64,000 nt of DNA, taken from Ensifer sp. USDA 6670 (GTDB lineage Bacteria > Pseudomonadota > Alphaproteobacteria > Rhizobiales > Rhizobiaceae). The DNA is taken from assembly GCA_000421085.1 (NCBI GenBank), contig ATWE01000015.1, positions 1 to 64,000 on the forward strand. The letters run 5' to 3'. Positions within the stretch are counted from its first letter, which is position 1, and the number at the start of each line of letters is the position of its first letter. The translations under genes were made by a program, and so were the position numbers. Shown here piece after piece: positions 56,132 through 64,000 of the stretch. The notes beneath the pieces are model-generated. The model did not search any database. It saw nothing but the letters and a program-made list of their open reading frames with translations, and had not been told where the DNA came from.

Positions 56132-56383
56132 ATGAGCTTGAATGGCGTAGGTATCCTGGCGGCGATCATCATCGGCGGGCTTGCCGGTTGGCTGGCGGAA
56201 AAATTCATGAACAGCCAGATGGGGCTGTTCGCAAACATCATCCTCGGCATCATCGGTGCCGTGGTATTGAATTTCATTCTCGCGGCCCTGGGGATGGCTT
56301 ACACCGGCTGGGTCGCCTATCTCATCATCGGATTCATCGGCGCCTGCCTGTTGATTGCGGCGGGCCGCGCCGTCCGGGGATAG
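56132..56383 (+). CDS. GlsB/YeaQ/YmgE family stress membrane protein
   Basis: An 83-residue protein with three membrane helices and glycine-rich packing (ILAAIIIGGLAGWLAEKFMN, then NIILGIIGAVVLNFILAALG). It belongs to the transglycosylase-associated GlsB family, which is often stress-induced; in enterobacteria the relatives answer to sigma-S. GGGGAGG stands six bases before the ATG. A candidate RpoE2 promoter upstream and a terminator downstream make it a separate stress unit placed between lpdA and lipA. Confidence 0.92.
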   Translation: MSLNGVGILAAIIIGGLAGWLAEKFMNSQMGLFANIILGIIGAVVLNFILAALGMAYTGWVAYLIIGFIGACLLIAAGRAVRG

Positions 56384-56405
56384 GGCCATTCACCATTCGT
56401 TTGCC

Positions 56406-56440
56406 GTCAGGCTGCCATGCAAATGGTGGCCTGACTTTTC
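56406..56440 (+). terminator. Terminator after the GlsB-like gene
   Basis: GTCAGGCTGCCAT and ATGGTGGCCTGAC pair over 13 bases with two G-U pairs around GCAA, followed by TTTTC. The right arm overlaps the -35 hexamer of the lipA promoter. Confidence 0.8.
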
Positions 56441-56458
56441 ATGTCCGGCTGTTTATAT
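56430..56458 (+). promoter_or_regulatory. Probable sigma-70 promoter of lipA
   Basis: CCTGAC, a 17-base spacer and TTATAT match CTTGAC-N17-CTATAT well. Predicted transcription start is near 56466, about 52 bases before the lipA ATG. Confidence 0.6.
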
Positions 56459-56517
56459 AAGGCGACAGGGTGCGGGCGGCCTTGCTGCCGCTCGCCCGTC
56501 ACTATGAAGGAAGACAC

Positions 56518-57486
56518 ATGGTAACGGTTTTCGACGCCGTCTCGGATCGGGCGCAGCGTGTTCGCCACCCGGAAAAGGCCCACCGGCCCGACACCGAGGT
56601 CCTGCGCAAGCCGGACTGGATCCGTGTGAAGGCACCGACCTCGAAGGGGTACCAGGAGACACGTTCGATCGTGAAGAGCCACAAGCTCGTGACGGTCTGC
56701 GAGGAAGCCGGATGCCCGAACATCGGCGAGTGCTGGGACAAGAAGCACGCAACGTTCATGATCATGGGCGAGATCTGCACCCGTGCGTGTGCCTTCTGCA
56801 ACGTCGCGACCGGCAAGCCCAATGCCCTTGATCTGGACGAGCCGGCAAATGTCGCCAAGGCGGTGAAGCAGATGGGCCTGAGCCACGTCGTCATCACCTC
56901 CGTCGACCGCGACGACCTCGAGGATGGCGGCGCCGAGCATTTCGAGAAGGTCATCTTCGCGATCCGGGATGCCTCGCCGGAAACCACGATCGAAATCCTG
57001 ACGCCCGATTTCCTGCGCAAGCCCGGCGCGCTGGAGCGTGTCGTGGCCGCAAAGCCGGACGTCTTCAACCACAACCTGGAAACGGTTCCGTCCAACTACC
57101 TGACGGTCCGACCGGGCGCGCGCTACTTCCATTCGATCCGGCTTCTGCAGCGCGTGAAGGAACTCGACCCCACCATGTTCACCAAGTCGGGCATCATGGT
57201 CGGCCTCGGCGAGGAGCGCAACGAAGTGCTGCAACTCATGGACGACCTGCGTACCGCCGATGTGGATTTCCTGACAATCGGCCAATATCTGCAGCCGAGC
57301 CGCAAGCATCACAAGGTCGAGAAATTCGTCACTCCGGAAGAATTCAAATCCTACGAGACGGTCGCCTACACCAAGGGCTTCCTGATGGTCTCCTCAAGCC
57401 CGCTGACCCGCTCGTCGCACCATGCCGGCGATGATTTCGCAAGGCTGAAGGCGGCGCGGGAGAAGAAGCTGGCCGCGGCGGAGTAG
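56518..57486 (+). CDS. lipA: Lipoyl synthase
   Basis: A 322-residue radical-SAM enzyme that inserts two sulfurs into protein-bound octanoyl groups. The auxiliary cluster cysteines are in [13 protein letters not shown], the radical-SAM CxxxCxxC in [13 protein letters not shown], and the C-terminal RSSHHAGD holds the Ser ligand. GAAGGAAGACAC precedes the ATG at 56518. It works with LipB, encoded at 0.8-1.5 kb, to supply lipoyl groups to the adjacent pyruvate dehydrogenase subunits. Confidence 0.97.
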   Translation: MVTVFDAVSDRAQRVRHPEKAHRPDTEVLRKPDWIRVKAPTSKGYQETRSIVKSHKLVTVCEEAGCPNIGECWDKKHATFMIMGEICTRACAFCNVATGKPNALDLDEPANVAKAVKQMGLSHVVITSVDRDDLEDGGAEHFEKVIFAIRDASPETTIEILTPDFLRKPGALERVVAAKPDVFNHNLETVPSNYLTVRPGARYFHSIRLLQRVKELDPTMFTKSGIMVGLGEERNEVLQLMDDLRTADVDFLTIGQYLQPSRKHHKVEKFVTPEEFKSYETVAYTKGFLMVSSSPLTRSSHHAGDDFARLKAAREKKLAAAE

Positions 57487-57500
57487 TCCGCCTGCTTCCA

Positions 57501-57557
57501 CCCCTCATCCGGCCTGCCGGCCACCTTCTCCCCGCAAGCGGGGCGAAGGAGACTCGT
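57501..57557. repeat. Half RIME element
   Basis: CCCCTCATCCGGCCTGCCGG, then CCACCTTCTCCCCGCAAGCGG and GGCGAAGGAGACTCG. The terminal repeat and first hairpin are present; the second half is missing. It lies between lipA and the RatA-like gene. Confidence 0.85.
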
Positions 57558-57644
57558 TGCAACACTCCGCGGCCACCAACAGGAAGCCGGGCACAAATGC
57601 GCCGCCTCCTTGATCTTCTGGCGTGGCAGCCTTAACTCAGATTC

Positions 57645-58094
57645 ATGCCGCATTTCGAAACCAACCACGTCGTCAAGCACTCGGCCGAGCAGATGTTCGC
57701 TCTCGTCGCCGATGTCGAGCGCTATCCGGAGTTCCTGCCCCTTTGCGAAGCGCTGAGCGTACGCTCGCGCAAGGAGCGCGACGGCAAGGTGCTGCTGCTT
57801 GCCGACATGACCGTGGGTTACAAGGCGATCCGAGAAACATTCACGACGCAGGTCCTTCTCAAAAGTGAGGAGCGGATCATCGACGTCAACTATATCGAGG
57901 GTCCGTTCAAGTACCTCGACAATGTCTGGCGTTTCGAGCCCGTGAACGAAAGCCAATCGATCGTGCATTTCTGCATCGACTATGAATTCAAGAGCCGCCT
58001 TCTGGGCGCGCTCATGGGCTCGATGTTCGATCGCGCCTTCCGCATGTTTTCCGAAGCATTCGAAAAGCGGGCGGATGTGATCTACGGGGTGTGA
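57645..58094 (+). CDS. COQ10/RatA family START-like protein
   Basis: A 149-residue helix-grip protein of the polyketide cyclase/COQ10 group. MPHFETNHVVKHSAEQMFAL and VERYPEFLPLCEALSV are the opening, and EGPFKYLDNVWRFEP the middle signature. Mitochondrial COQ10 binds ubiquinone; E. coli RatA was described as a ribosome anti-association factor. A respiratory quinone role is the more likely one. Its 3' end overlaps the convergent cinA gene by 13 bases. Confidence 0.92.
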   Translation: MPHFETNHVVKHSAEQMFALVADVERYPEFLPLCEALSVRSRKERDGKVLLLADMTVGYKAIRETFTTQVLLKSEERIIDVNYIEGPFKYLDNVWRFEPVNESQSIVHFCIDYEFKSRLLGALMGSMFDRAFRMFSEAFEKRADVIYGV

Positions 58095-58579
58095 GCCAGT
58101 TCTGCGACCAGATCGAGCGCCGTGTGAACCGTAGCAAGCCGCACCGCAGCCCGGCCGATGTCTCCGTAAAGCATCTCCCGATGAACCATCGCGCCGTCAC
58201 GAGCGGCAACGGCGAGGTGAACGAGGCCGACGGGCTTCTCGGCGGAGCCGCCGCCCGGGCCGGCTATGCCCGTGACGGCTATGGCGATATCGGCGCCTGA
58301 GTGCGAAACCGCGCCGCGGGCCATCTCCATTGCCGTCTCACGCGAGACGGCGCCATGTGCTGCAAGCGTTGCGGGGTTCACGCCGAGCATCTCGACCTTC
58401 GCGTCGTTGGAATAGGTGACGAAGCCGCGGTCGACGACGGAAGACGAGCCTGCGATTTCCGTCAAGGCACCGGCGATCAGGCCGCCGGTGCAGGACTCCG
58501 CGGTCGCCAGTTTAAGTCCGCGGGAGGTGAAATCCTGGATTATGGCGCGCGCTTTGTCTTCAGTATCGGTCGTCCACAT
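58082..58579 (-). CDS. CinA C-terminal domain protein (nicotinamide-nucleotide amidase type)
   Basis: A 165-residue stand-alone CinA_C/PncC domain. [20 protein letters not shown] holds the catalytic Ser region, followed by [11 protein letters not shown] and [20 protein letters not shown]. PncC enzymes turn nicotinamide mononucleotide into nicotinate mononucleotide for NAD recycling. The start at 58579 lies inside the ispDF coding end, so the two overlap by 20 bases and are likely cotranscribed; the stop overlaps the convergent RatA-like gene. Confidence 0.93.
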   Translation of the reverse strand: MWTTDTEDKARAIIQDFTSRGLKLATAESCTGGLIAGALTEIAGSSSVVDRGFVTYSNDAKVEMLGVNPATLAAHGAVSRETAMEMARGAVSHSGADIAIAVTGIAGPGGGSAEKPVGLVHLAVAARDGAMVHREMLYGDIGRAAVRLATVHTALDLVAELAHTP

Positions 58580-59792
58580 CGAGCTTGCTCCGTGATGTAT
58601 AGACGACGGTTGCGGTGGCGATCGCCGCAATTCCTTCGTTCCGCCCGACAAAGCCGAGTTTCTCGTTGGTCGTCGCCTTGATCGAACAGCGGTCGAGCGA
58701 AACGCCGAGTATCGCTGCAAGGTTTTCGCGCATCTGCTGACGATGCGGCCCGACCTTGGGCGCCTCGGCAATCAGCGATATGTCGGCATTGGTGATAGTG
58801 CCGCCGCGCTCGCGCACGATCTGCGCAGCGTGCTCGAGAAAGATGCGCGAAGGCGCGCCCTTCCACTGCGGGTCGGATGGCGGGAAGTGGTCGCCGATAT
58901 CGCCGGCACCGCAAGTGGCGAGCAGAGCGTCGGTCAAGGCATGCAGGGCTACGTCCGCGTCGGAATGGCCGGAGAGTTTGCGGTCGTGGGGGATGAAGAC
59001 GCCACAGAGGGTGACGCCGTCGCCGTCCACGAGTTGATGCACGTCATAGCCGTTGCCCGTGCGCACATCGGGAATGGCCATGCGGGTCAGTTTCTCGTCT
59101 GCCATCGACAGGTCCCTCCGGAGTGTCAACTTGAAATTGTCCACGGATCCTTCCACCAGAAGGACGGGGATGCCGGCCCATTCGGCGATCGAGGCGTCGT
59201 CGGTAAAGTCGGACTTGCCGCTTGCCGCCGCTTGCCGGTGAGCGGAGAGGATCGACTCGAGGCGGAAGCACTGCGGCGTCTGTGCGGCGTAGAGATCGGT
59301 TCGCGGAACGGTCTCGGCGACGAAGCCGGCGGTCGTCGTACGCTTCAGCGTATCGGCGACCGCAATTGCCGGCAGGAGGGCCTCGGCGCCGTCACGAAGC
59401 GCCGCACCGCAGCGGTCGAGCAGTGCGTGATCGAAAAAGGGGCGCACCGCGTCGTGGATCATCACGTATTCCGTGCCCGTAGCGGCGACCGCTTCCAGCC
59501 CGGCGAGCACCGAAAGCTGGCGCGTCGCTCCGCCGTGGACCACCGTCAGTTCCACAGTCCCGGCCATCCGCTTGCGGGCCGCCGCGAACAGCTCTTCGTC
59601 ATCGGGGTGGATCACGACGACGACAGGTCCCGCTCCGGGCCATGTCGCGAAAGTGTCAAGCGTATGGGCGATAACGGGGCGATCGCCGATCGTGCGGTAT
59701 TGCTTCGGTCCCTCGGCCGACTGACCGGCGCGCTCGCCGCGGCCGGCCGCAACGATCACGACGCCGCAGGAGAACTGTTCTTCGCCTTGCAT
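58560..59792 (-). CDS. ispDF: Bifunctional IspD/IspF of the MEP isoprenoid pathway
   Basis: A 410-residue fusion. The N-terminal IspD domain (about 1-230, [13 protein letters not shown] and the DAVRPFF segment) makes CDP-methylerythritol; the C-terminal IspF domain (about 250-410, [11 protein letters not shown] and [19 protein letters not shown]) forms the 2,4-cyclodiphosphate with zinc held by Asp-x-His. The fusion, which skips the IspE step between them, is typical of alphaproteobacteria. Start is uncertain: 59792 fits family length, 59813 is an alternative. Confidence 0.95.
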   Translation of the reverse strand: MQGEEQFSCGVVIVAAGRGERAGQSAEGPKQYRTIGDRPVIAHTLDTFATWPGAGPVVVVIHPDDEELFAAARKRMAGTVELTVVHGGATRQLSVLAGLEAVAATGTEYVMIHDAVRPFFDHALLDRCGAALRDGAEALLPAIAVADTLKRTTTAGFVAETVPRTDLYAAQTPQCFRLESILSAHRQAAASGKSDFTDDASIAEWAGIPVLLVEGSVDNFKLTLRRDLSMADEKLTRMAIPDVRTGNGYDVHQLVDGDGVTLCGVFIPHDRKLSGHSDADVALHALTDALLATCGAGDIGDHFPPSDPQWKGAPSRIFLEHAAQIVRERGGTITNADISLIAEAPKVGPHRQQMRENLAAILGVSLDRCSIKATTNEKLGFVGRNEGIAAIATATVVYTSRSKLDVDDRY

Positions 59793-59896
59793 CTTCTGTA
59801 TGTGGTCCCGCATTCGCCAATATTCGCCGTGATGTACCGCGAAGGTCATGCCATGGCCAGCCATGCCAGGAATTTTGTCCCGTGCGTCGAAAAGGC

Positions 59897-59926
59897 TTGG
59901 CAAGCAGAAGAACAATGTCTAAAAAT
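59897..59926 (+). promoter_or_regulatory. Probable sigma-70 promoter of dusB-ntrBC
   Basis: TTGGCA, a 17-base spacer and TAAAAAT. Predicted start of transcription is near 59932, which leaves a 24-base leader to the ATG at 59956 but only nine bases to the ATG at 59941. This favours 59956 as the true start. Confidence 0.55.
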
Positions 59927-59955
59927 AGTGCAAGATTTTCATGTGCCTGAAAGAT

Positions 59956-60969
59956 ATGCATTTGCCCTTGACGGCTTTTTCACCCTCGCTTCGGATCGGG
60001 AATGTCGAAATCCGCAATCGCGTAGCGCTCGCGCCTATGTCCGGCGTGACGGATCTGCCCTTTCGCATGCTTGCCTGGCGTTTCGGCGCGGGGTTCGTCG
60101 TGACCGAGATGGTGGCGAGCCGAGAACTGGTCGGTAATGCCGCCGAGTCCTGGGCGCGGCTGAAGAATTCAGGCATCGATCCGCACATGGTGCAACTCGC
60201 CGGGCGTGAATCGCACTGGATGGCCGAGGCGGCGAGGATCGTCGAGGCCAATGGCGCCGATATCATCGACATCAATATGGGCTGCCCTGCGAAGAAGGTA
60301 ACCGGCGGCTATTCCGGATCTGCGCTGATGCGCGATCCGGATCATGCTCTTTCGCTGATCGAGGCGACGGTCAAAGCAGCCAAGGTCCCGGTAACGCTCA
60401 AGATGCGGCTCGGCTGGGATGAGAATTCGATCAATGCGCCGCTGATTGCCCGCAGGGCCGAGGAGGCAGGCGTGAAGGCGATCACCATTCACGGACGCAC
60501 ACGCATGCAGTTCTACAACGGCAAGGCCGACTGGGATGCGATCCGGGCCGTCCGCGAGGTTGTCTCCGTCCCGCTGATTGCCAATGGCGATGTGGACACG
60601 GTTGCGGATGCGCATGAGATCCTGCGCCGGTCGGGTGCGGACGCCGTCATGGTCGGTCGATCCTGCCAGGGTCGGCCGTGGCATGCCGGCGTTCTCGCCG
60701 GCGCTGCTGCTCACCCGGATGCGGCGGGCGTCGCCCGCATTTTCGCGGAGCATTACGAGATGATGCTCGAATTCTACGGCGTGGAGGTCGGGCTGCGCAC
60801 CGCCCGTAAACATGCGGGCTGGTATCTCGATCGTTTCGCGCCGGAGCTTCCCGCTTCGGAGAAGGCAGCGATCCTGACATCGACCGATACGGGTTTCGTA
60901 CGCGACAGCGTGGTTGCCGCCATTGCGCGCTCCTACGATGCGGCGGCGAGGGAGGAGATTGCGGCATGA
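59956..60969 (+). CDS. dusB: tRNA-dihydrouridine synthase DusB (NifR3)
   Basis: A 337-residue FMN-dependent enzyme that reduces specific uridines in tRNA. TIM-barrel motifs: [35 protein letters not shown] (catalytic Cys) and [19 protein letters not shown]. In nitrogen-fixing alphaproteobacteria it is named nifR3 and always precedes ntrBC. The start at 59956 was preferred on leader length; 59941 is an alternative five codons longer. Overlaps ntrB by 4 nt. Confidence 0.95.
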   Translation: MHLPLTAFSPSLRIGNVEIRNRVALAPMSGVTDLPFRMLAWRFGAGFVVTEMVASRELVGNAAESWARLKNSGIDPHMVQLAGRESHWMAEAARIVEANGADIIDINMGCPAKKVTGGYSGSALMRDPDHALSLIEATVKAAKVPVTLKMRLGWDENSINAPLIARRAEEAGVKAITIHGRTRMQFYNGKADWDAIRAVREVVSVPLIANGDVDTVADAHEILRRSGADAVMVGRSCQGRPWHAGVLAGAAAHPDAAGVARIFAEHYEMMLEFYGVEVGLRTARKHAGWYLDRFAPELPASEKAAILTSTDTGFVRDSVVAAIARSYDAAAREEIAA

Positions 60970-62114
60970 CCGAGAAGGCAACGGCACCGGTGGAAGGTGC
61001 CAACGATCTTTCCATGGCCGTGCTGAACGCGATCCAGAACCCGGTCATCCTTGTGGACGAGAACGGCTTCGTCGCCTTTGCGAACTGGGAGGCCGAATCC
61101 TTCTTCGGGGCCAGTGCCAACCATCTTGCGCGGCACGATATCAGCGCTTTCATTCCGTTCGGCAGCCCGCTCCTGACGCTGATAGAGCAGGTTCGCGAGC
61201 GGCGGGCGGCGGTCAACGAGTACCGGGTGGACCTCAGTTCTCCGCGCCTTGGAGCCGACAAGCTCGTCGACCTTTATGTGGCCCCGGTACTGTCGCAACC
61301 CGGATCGGTGGTGATCGTCTTTCAGGAGCGGTCCATGGCGGACAAGATCGACCGCCAGCTCACCCACCGTGCCGCAGCGCGGTCCGTCACCGGCCTTGCT
61401 TCGATGCTCGCCCACGAGATCAAGAATCCGCTTTCGGGCATTCGCGGCGCCGCGCAGCTCCTGGAAACCTCCGTCAATGACGAGGATCGCGCGCTGACGA
61501 GACTGATCTGCGACGAAACGGACCGAATCGTCTCGCTTGTAGACCGGATGGAGGTCTTCTCCGACGAGCGCCCGGTCGACCGTCTGCCGCTCAACATCCA
61601 TGCGGTGCTCGACCACGTCAAGGCGATCGCTAAGGCCGGCTTTGCCCGGAGAATCAGGATTTCGGAACATTACGATCCGTCGCTTCCCCCGGTTTTCGCA
61701 AACCGCGACCAGTTGGTTCAGGTCTTCCTGAACCTGATCAAGAATGCGGCCGAGGCGATCGGCGACAGGGCGGACGGCGAGATTCTGCTGACGACGGCCT
61801 ACCGGCCGGGCATTCGCCTCTCGGTCGCCGGAACGCGCGAAAAGATCTCGCTGCCTCTGGAATTCTGCGTGCATGACAACGGTCCGGGCGTCCCCTCCGA
61901 TCTGCTGCCGCATCTTTTCGACCCGTTCATCACCACCAAGACGAACGGGTCCGGTCTCGGCCTGGCGCTTGTGGCCAAGATCATCGGCGGCCACGGCGGC
62001 ATCGTCGAGTGTGACAGCCAGCATAGCCGCACGACCTTCCGCGTTCTCATGCCGGCATCCAAGGGGCTGGCGGCCGATGACGAAACTCCGATGACAAAAG
62101 GAACCAATGGATGA
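60966..62114 (+). CDS. ntrB: Nitrogen regulation sensor histidine kinase NtrB
   Basis: A 382-residue soluble kinase/phosphatase that controls NtrC in answer to PII. A PAS domain (about 15-125) comes first, then HisKA with the phosphorylated His150 in [18 protein letters not shown], then the ATPase domain with N-box [24 protein letters not shown] and [18 protein letters not shown]. The ATG overlaps the dusB stop (ATGA), and the stop overlaps ntrC the same way. There are no membrane segments, as expected. Confidence 0.97.
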   Translation: MTEKATAPVEGANDLSMAVLNAIQNPVILVDENGFVAFANWEAESFFGASANHLARHDISAFIPFGSPLLTLIEQVRERRAAVNEYRVDLSSPRLGADKLVDLYVAPVLSQPGSVVIVFQERSMADKIDRQLTHRAAARSVTGLASMLAHEIKNPLSGIRGAAQLLETSVNDEDRALTRLICDETDRIVSLVDRMEVFSDERPVDRLPLNIHAVLDHVKAIAKAGFARRIRISEHYDPSLPPVFANRDQLVQVFLNLIKNAAEAIGDRADGEILLTTAYRPGIRLSVAGTREKISLPLEFCVHDNGPGVPSDLLPHLFDPFITTKTNGSGLGLALVAKIIGGHGGIVECDSQHSRTTFRVLMPASKGLAADDETPMTKGTNG

Positions 62115-63565
62115 CGGGCGCAACGATCCTCGTCGCGGATGACGACGCAGCCATTCGCACCGTGCTGAACCAGGCGCTCAGCCGTGCCGGATACGATGTG
62201 CGCATCACCTCCAATGCTGCGACCCTCTGGCGCTGGATAGCAGCCGGCGACGGCGACCTCGTCGTGACCGATGTCGTGATGCCGGATGAAAACGCCTTCG
62301 ATCTCCTGCCGCGGATCAAGAAGGCGCGGCCGGATCTGCCGGTTCTCGTGATGAGCGCGCAAAATACCTTCATGACGGCCATCAAGGCTTCGGAGAAGGG
62401 CGCTTACGACTACCTGCCCAAGCCCTTCGATCTGACGGAGCTGATCGGCATTATCGGCCGGGCGCTCGCCGAACCGAAGCGGCGGCCCTCGAAGCTCGAG
62501 GACGATTCGCAGGACGGAATGCCGCTCGTCGGCCGTTCCGCCGCCATGCAGGAAATCTACCGCGTTCTTGCCCGGCTGATGCAGACCGACCTCACGCTGA
62601 TGATCACCGGCGAGTCCGGCACCGGCAAGGAACTCGTTGCCCGTGCGTTGCACGACTATGGCAAGCGGAGAAATGGCCCCTTCGTCGCCATCAACATGGC
62701 AGCGATCCCGCGCGACCTCATCGAGTCGGAACTGTTCGGTCATGAGAAGGGGGCTTTCACCGGCGCCCAGACGCGCTCCACCGGCCGTTTCGAGCAGGCC
62801 GAAGGGGGGACGCTCTTCCTCGACGAAATCGGCGACATGCCGATGGATGCGCAGACGCGTCTCCTGCGCGTGCTGCAGCAGGGCGAGTATACGACCGTCG
62901 GCGGACGCACGCCGATCCGCTCGGATGTCCGCATCGTCGCTGCCACCAACAAGGACCTGAAACAATCGATCAATCAGGGTCTTTTCCGCGAGGACCTCTA
63001 CTATCGCCTGAACGTCGTGCCGCTGCGCCTGCCGCCCCTGAGGGACCGAGCCGAAGACATTTCCGACCTTGTCCGGCATTTCGTCCAGCAGGCCGAAAAG
63101 GAAGGGCTCGACGTCAAGCGCTTCGATCAGGAGGCTCTCGAACTGATGAAGACGCATCCCTGGCCGGGCAATGTGCGCGAGCTCGAGAACCTCGTCCGCC
63201 GTCTGACGGCACTTTATCCACAGGATGTGATCACCCGGGAAATCATCGAGAACGAACTGCGTTCGGAGATCCCGGACAGCCCGATCGAGAAGGCCGCGGC
63301 GCGTTCGGGCTCGCTGTCGATATCGCAGGCGGTCGAGGAGAACATGCGGCAGTATTTCGCGAGCTTCGGCGATGCCTTACCGCCTTCCGGCCTTTACGAT
63401 CGCGTCCTTGCGGAGATGGAGTATCCTCTGATTCTCGCCGCCTTGACGGCGACCCGCGGCAACCAGATCAAGGCGGCCGACCTCCTGGGTCTCAACCGCA
63501 ATACACTGCGCAAGAAGATCCGCGAACTCGGTGTCTCGGTGTACCGCAGCTCGCGTAGCGCTTGA
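62111..63565 (+). CDS. ntrC: Nitrogen regulation response regulator NtrC
   Basis: A 484-residue sigma-54 activator. Receiver domain with Asp54 in [16 protein letters not shown]+ domain with Walker [13 protein letters not shown] and the sigma-54 contact loop EKGAFTGAQ, and a Fis-type HTH at the end ([20 protein letters not shown]). It turns on nitrogen-limitation genes such as glnII and amtB. The three-gene order dusB-ntrB-ntrC with 4-nt overlaps is typical. ntrY follows after 153 bases with its own possible control sites. Confidence 0.98.
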   Translation: MTGATILVADDDAAIRTVLNQALSRAGYDVRITSNAATLWRWIAAGDGDLVVTDVVMPDENAFDLLPRIKKARPDLPVLVMSAQNTFMTAIKASEKGAYDYLPKPFDLTELIGIIGRALAEPKRRPSKLEDDSQDGMPLVGRSAAMQEIYRVLARLMQTDLTLMITGESGTGKELVARALHDYGKRRNGPFVAINMAAIPRDLIESELFGHEKGAFTGAQTRSTGRFEQAEGGTLFLDEIGDMPMDAQTRLLRVLQQGEYTTVGGRTPIRSDVRIVAATNKDLKQSINQGLFREDLYYRLNVVPLRLPPLRDRAEDISDLVRHFVQQAEKEGLDVKRFDQEALELMKTHPWPGNVRELENLVRRLTALYPQDVITREIIENELRSEIPDSPIEKAAARSGSLSISQAVEENMRQYFASFGDALPPSGLYDRVLAEMEYPLILAALTATRGNQIKAADLLGLNRNTLRKKIRELGVSVYRSSRSA

Positions 63566-63570
63566 CTGAG

Positions 63571-63605
63571 ATGCAACACCGTTGCATTTTCGCCACAATG
63601 CGTTG
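63571..63605. promoter_or_regulatory. Dyad and CAA-N-TTG motifs between ntrC and ntrY
   Basis: ATGCAAC-ACC-GTTGCAT is a perfect 7-bp dyad (63571-63587) containing CAA-N5-TTG; a second CAA-N4-TTG follows at 63596-63605. Motifs of this form have been reported as NtrX sites, so autoregulation of ntrYX is possible. The spacing does not fit a classic NtrC site (TGCAC-N5-GTGCA). Confidence 0.4.
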
Positions 63606-63718
63606 CTTGAACCGCGCATAAGCGTCGATTCGCCGGCGCTCGGCCGCAGCCAGTCGATCAGACCGGTGCGGGCGGGAGCTTTGCGTATCCGAAAGGAGAC
63701 GCGGCGCTGCAGGGTTCA

Positions 63719-64000
63719 ATGTCTCGGTCCGGACGCAGGCGTGTGCCGGTGTCGTCGGTACGCCGGTTGGGGGTAGCACTTTTCATGGTGGATGGAATGG
63801 CCTTGCCATTGGGCACGGAGGACGGAGTCACTGCTGCCCAGGACCGGCGAGCCTCCTTCGCATTGCCGGGGCTTATGCTCGCCACCGGTGCCCTGATCTG
63901 CGCCACCTTGTCGCTGCTCGTTCTTCTCGGTCTGACCCCGATCCGGCCCGAGAGAAACATCGTGATCGCCTGCGCCGGCATCAACGGCCTGTTTGTCGTA
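63719..64000 (+). CDS. ntrY: Nitrogen regulation histidine kinase NtrY, N-terminal part
   Basis: The first 94 codons of a gene that leaves the right edge. After a basic, Ser/Arg-rich leader comes FALPGLMLATGALICATLSL, the first membrane helix, then LTPIRPERNIVIACAGINGL entering the second, as in rhizobial NtrY. NtrY is a membrane kinase paired with NtrX, acting on nitrogen and redox signals. ATGs at 63719 and 63785 are both in frame; the first has AGGG upstream. Position directly after ntrC supports the name. Confidence 0.9.
   Translation, partial: MSRSGRRRVPVSSVRRLGVALFMVDGMALPLGTEDGVTAAQDRRASFALPGLMLATGALICATLSLLVLLGLTPIRPERNIVIACAGINGLFVV

Noticed and set aside
63571-63587. A classic NtrC-binding site after ntrC
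   Set aside because: The dyad has a 3-base centre (ATGCAAC-ACC-GTTGCAT), whereas NtrC sites follow TGCAC-N5-GTGCA; a CAA-N-TTG reading fits better.

Overview
The window reads as a chromosome segment of a Sinorhizobium/Ensifer species, most likely S. meliloti or a close relative. The evidence is the high-GC coding bias, the dusB(nifR3)-ntrB-ntrC-ntrY order, the lipoyl-bearing E1-beta pyruvate dehydrogenase subunit, fused ispDF, and several families of Rhizobium intergenic palindromic repeats (RIME, ABC-type and TAGAGC-type elements). No prophage, insertion sequence, CRISPR array or integrated island was seen. Species and gene names rest on recognising protein families by eye; no database search was run.

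Positions 1-7.3 kb: the 5' end of a glutathione-dependent formaldehyde dehydrogenase gene, an XRE regulator, lipB, tRNA-Leu(GAG) with its promoter and terminator, then the stress operon prkA-yeaH-spoVR behind a good match to the alphaproteobacterial general-stress (RpoE2/EcfG) promoter. Positions 7.3-16.4 kb: small envelope proteins (one with a second RpoE2-type promoter), a peptide-deformylase-like protein lacking metal ligands, mgtE, a MerR regulator with a palindromic operator, membrane proteins including a DUF1624 protein with a cysteine-rich tail, a 33-residue membrane protein, L-serine dehydratase and a DUF1489 protein. Positions 16.5-28.3 kb: a SPOR-containing D,D-carboxypeptidase, a LapG-like cysteine protease close to PilZ and PAS proteins, a rhomboid, a CBS pair protein, a patatin, hisI, folE, a NifU/IscU-like scaffold, yidD and two DUF genes.

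Positions 28.4-43.1 kb: thrS, a nitroreductase/flavin-reductase pair, a CitE-like pseudoenzyme, a DUF2336 protein, parE, a hydrolase and a FAD oxidase. The oxidase converges on a yceI-cytochrome b561 operon across a 275-bp inverted-repeat element that supplies the stop codons of both flanking genes. Positions 42.3-59.8 kb: a central-metabolism block of tpiA, secG, pyrG, kdsA, eno, ftsB, pdhA-pdhB-pdhC-(SGNH hydrolase)-(GNAT)-lpdA, glsB, lipA, a COQ10/RatA protein, cinA and ispDF. Enolase feeds the pyruvate dehydrogenase complex, and lipA and lipB supply its lipoyl cofactor. Positions 59.9-64 kb: the nitrogen-control operon dusB-ntrB-ntrC with 4-nt overlaps, then the start of ntrY.

Most of the window is ordinary core genome. 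The points most worth a second look are the stop-donating repeat elements, three candidate RpoE2 promoters, an orphan terminator with two mutually exclusive hairpins, two perfect palindromes near eno and pdhA, and several proteins that keep a family fold but lack catalytic or metal-binding residues.
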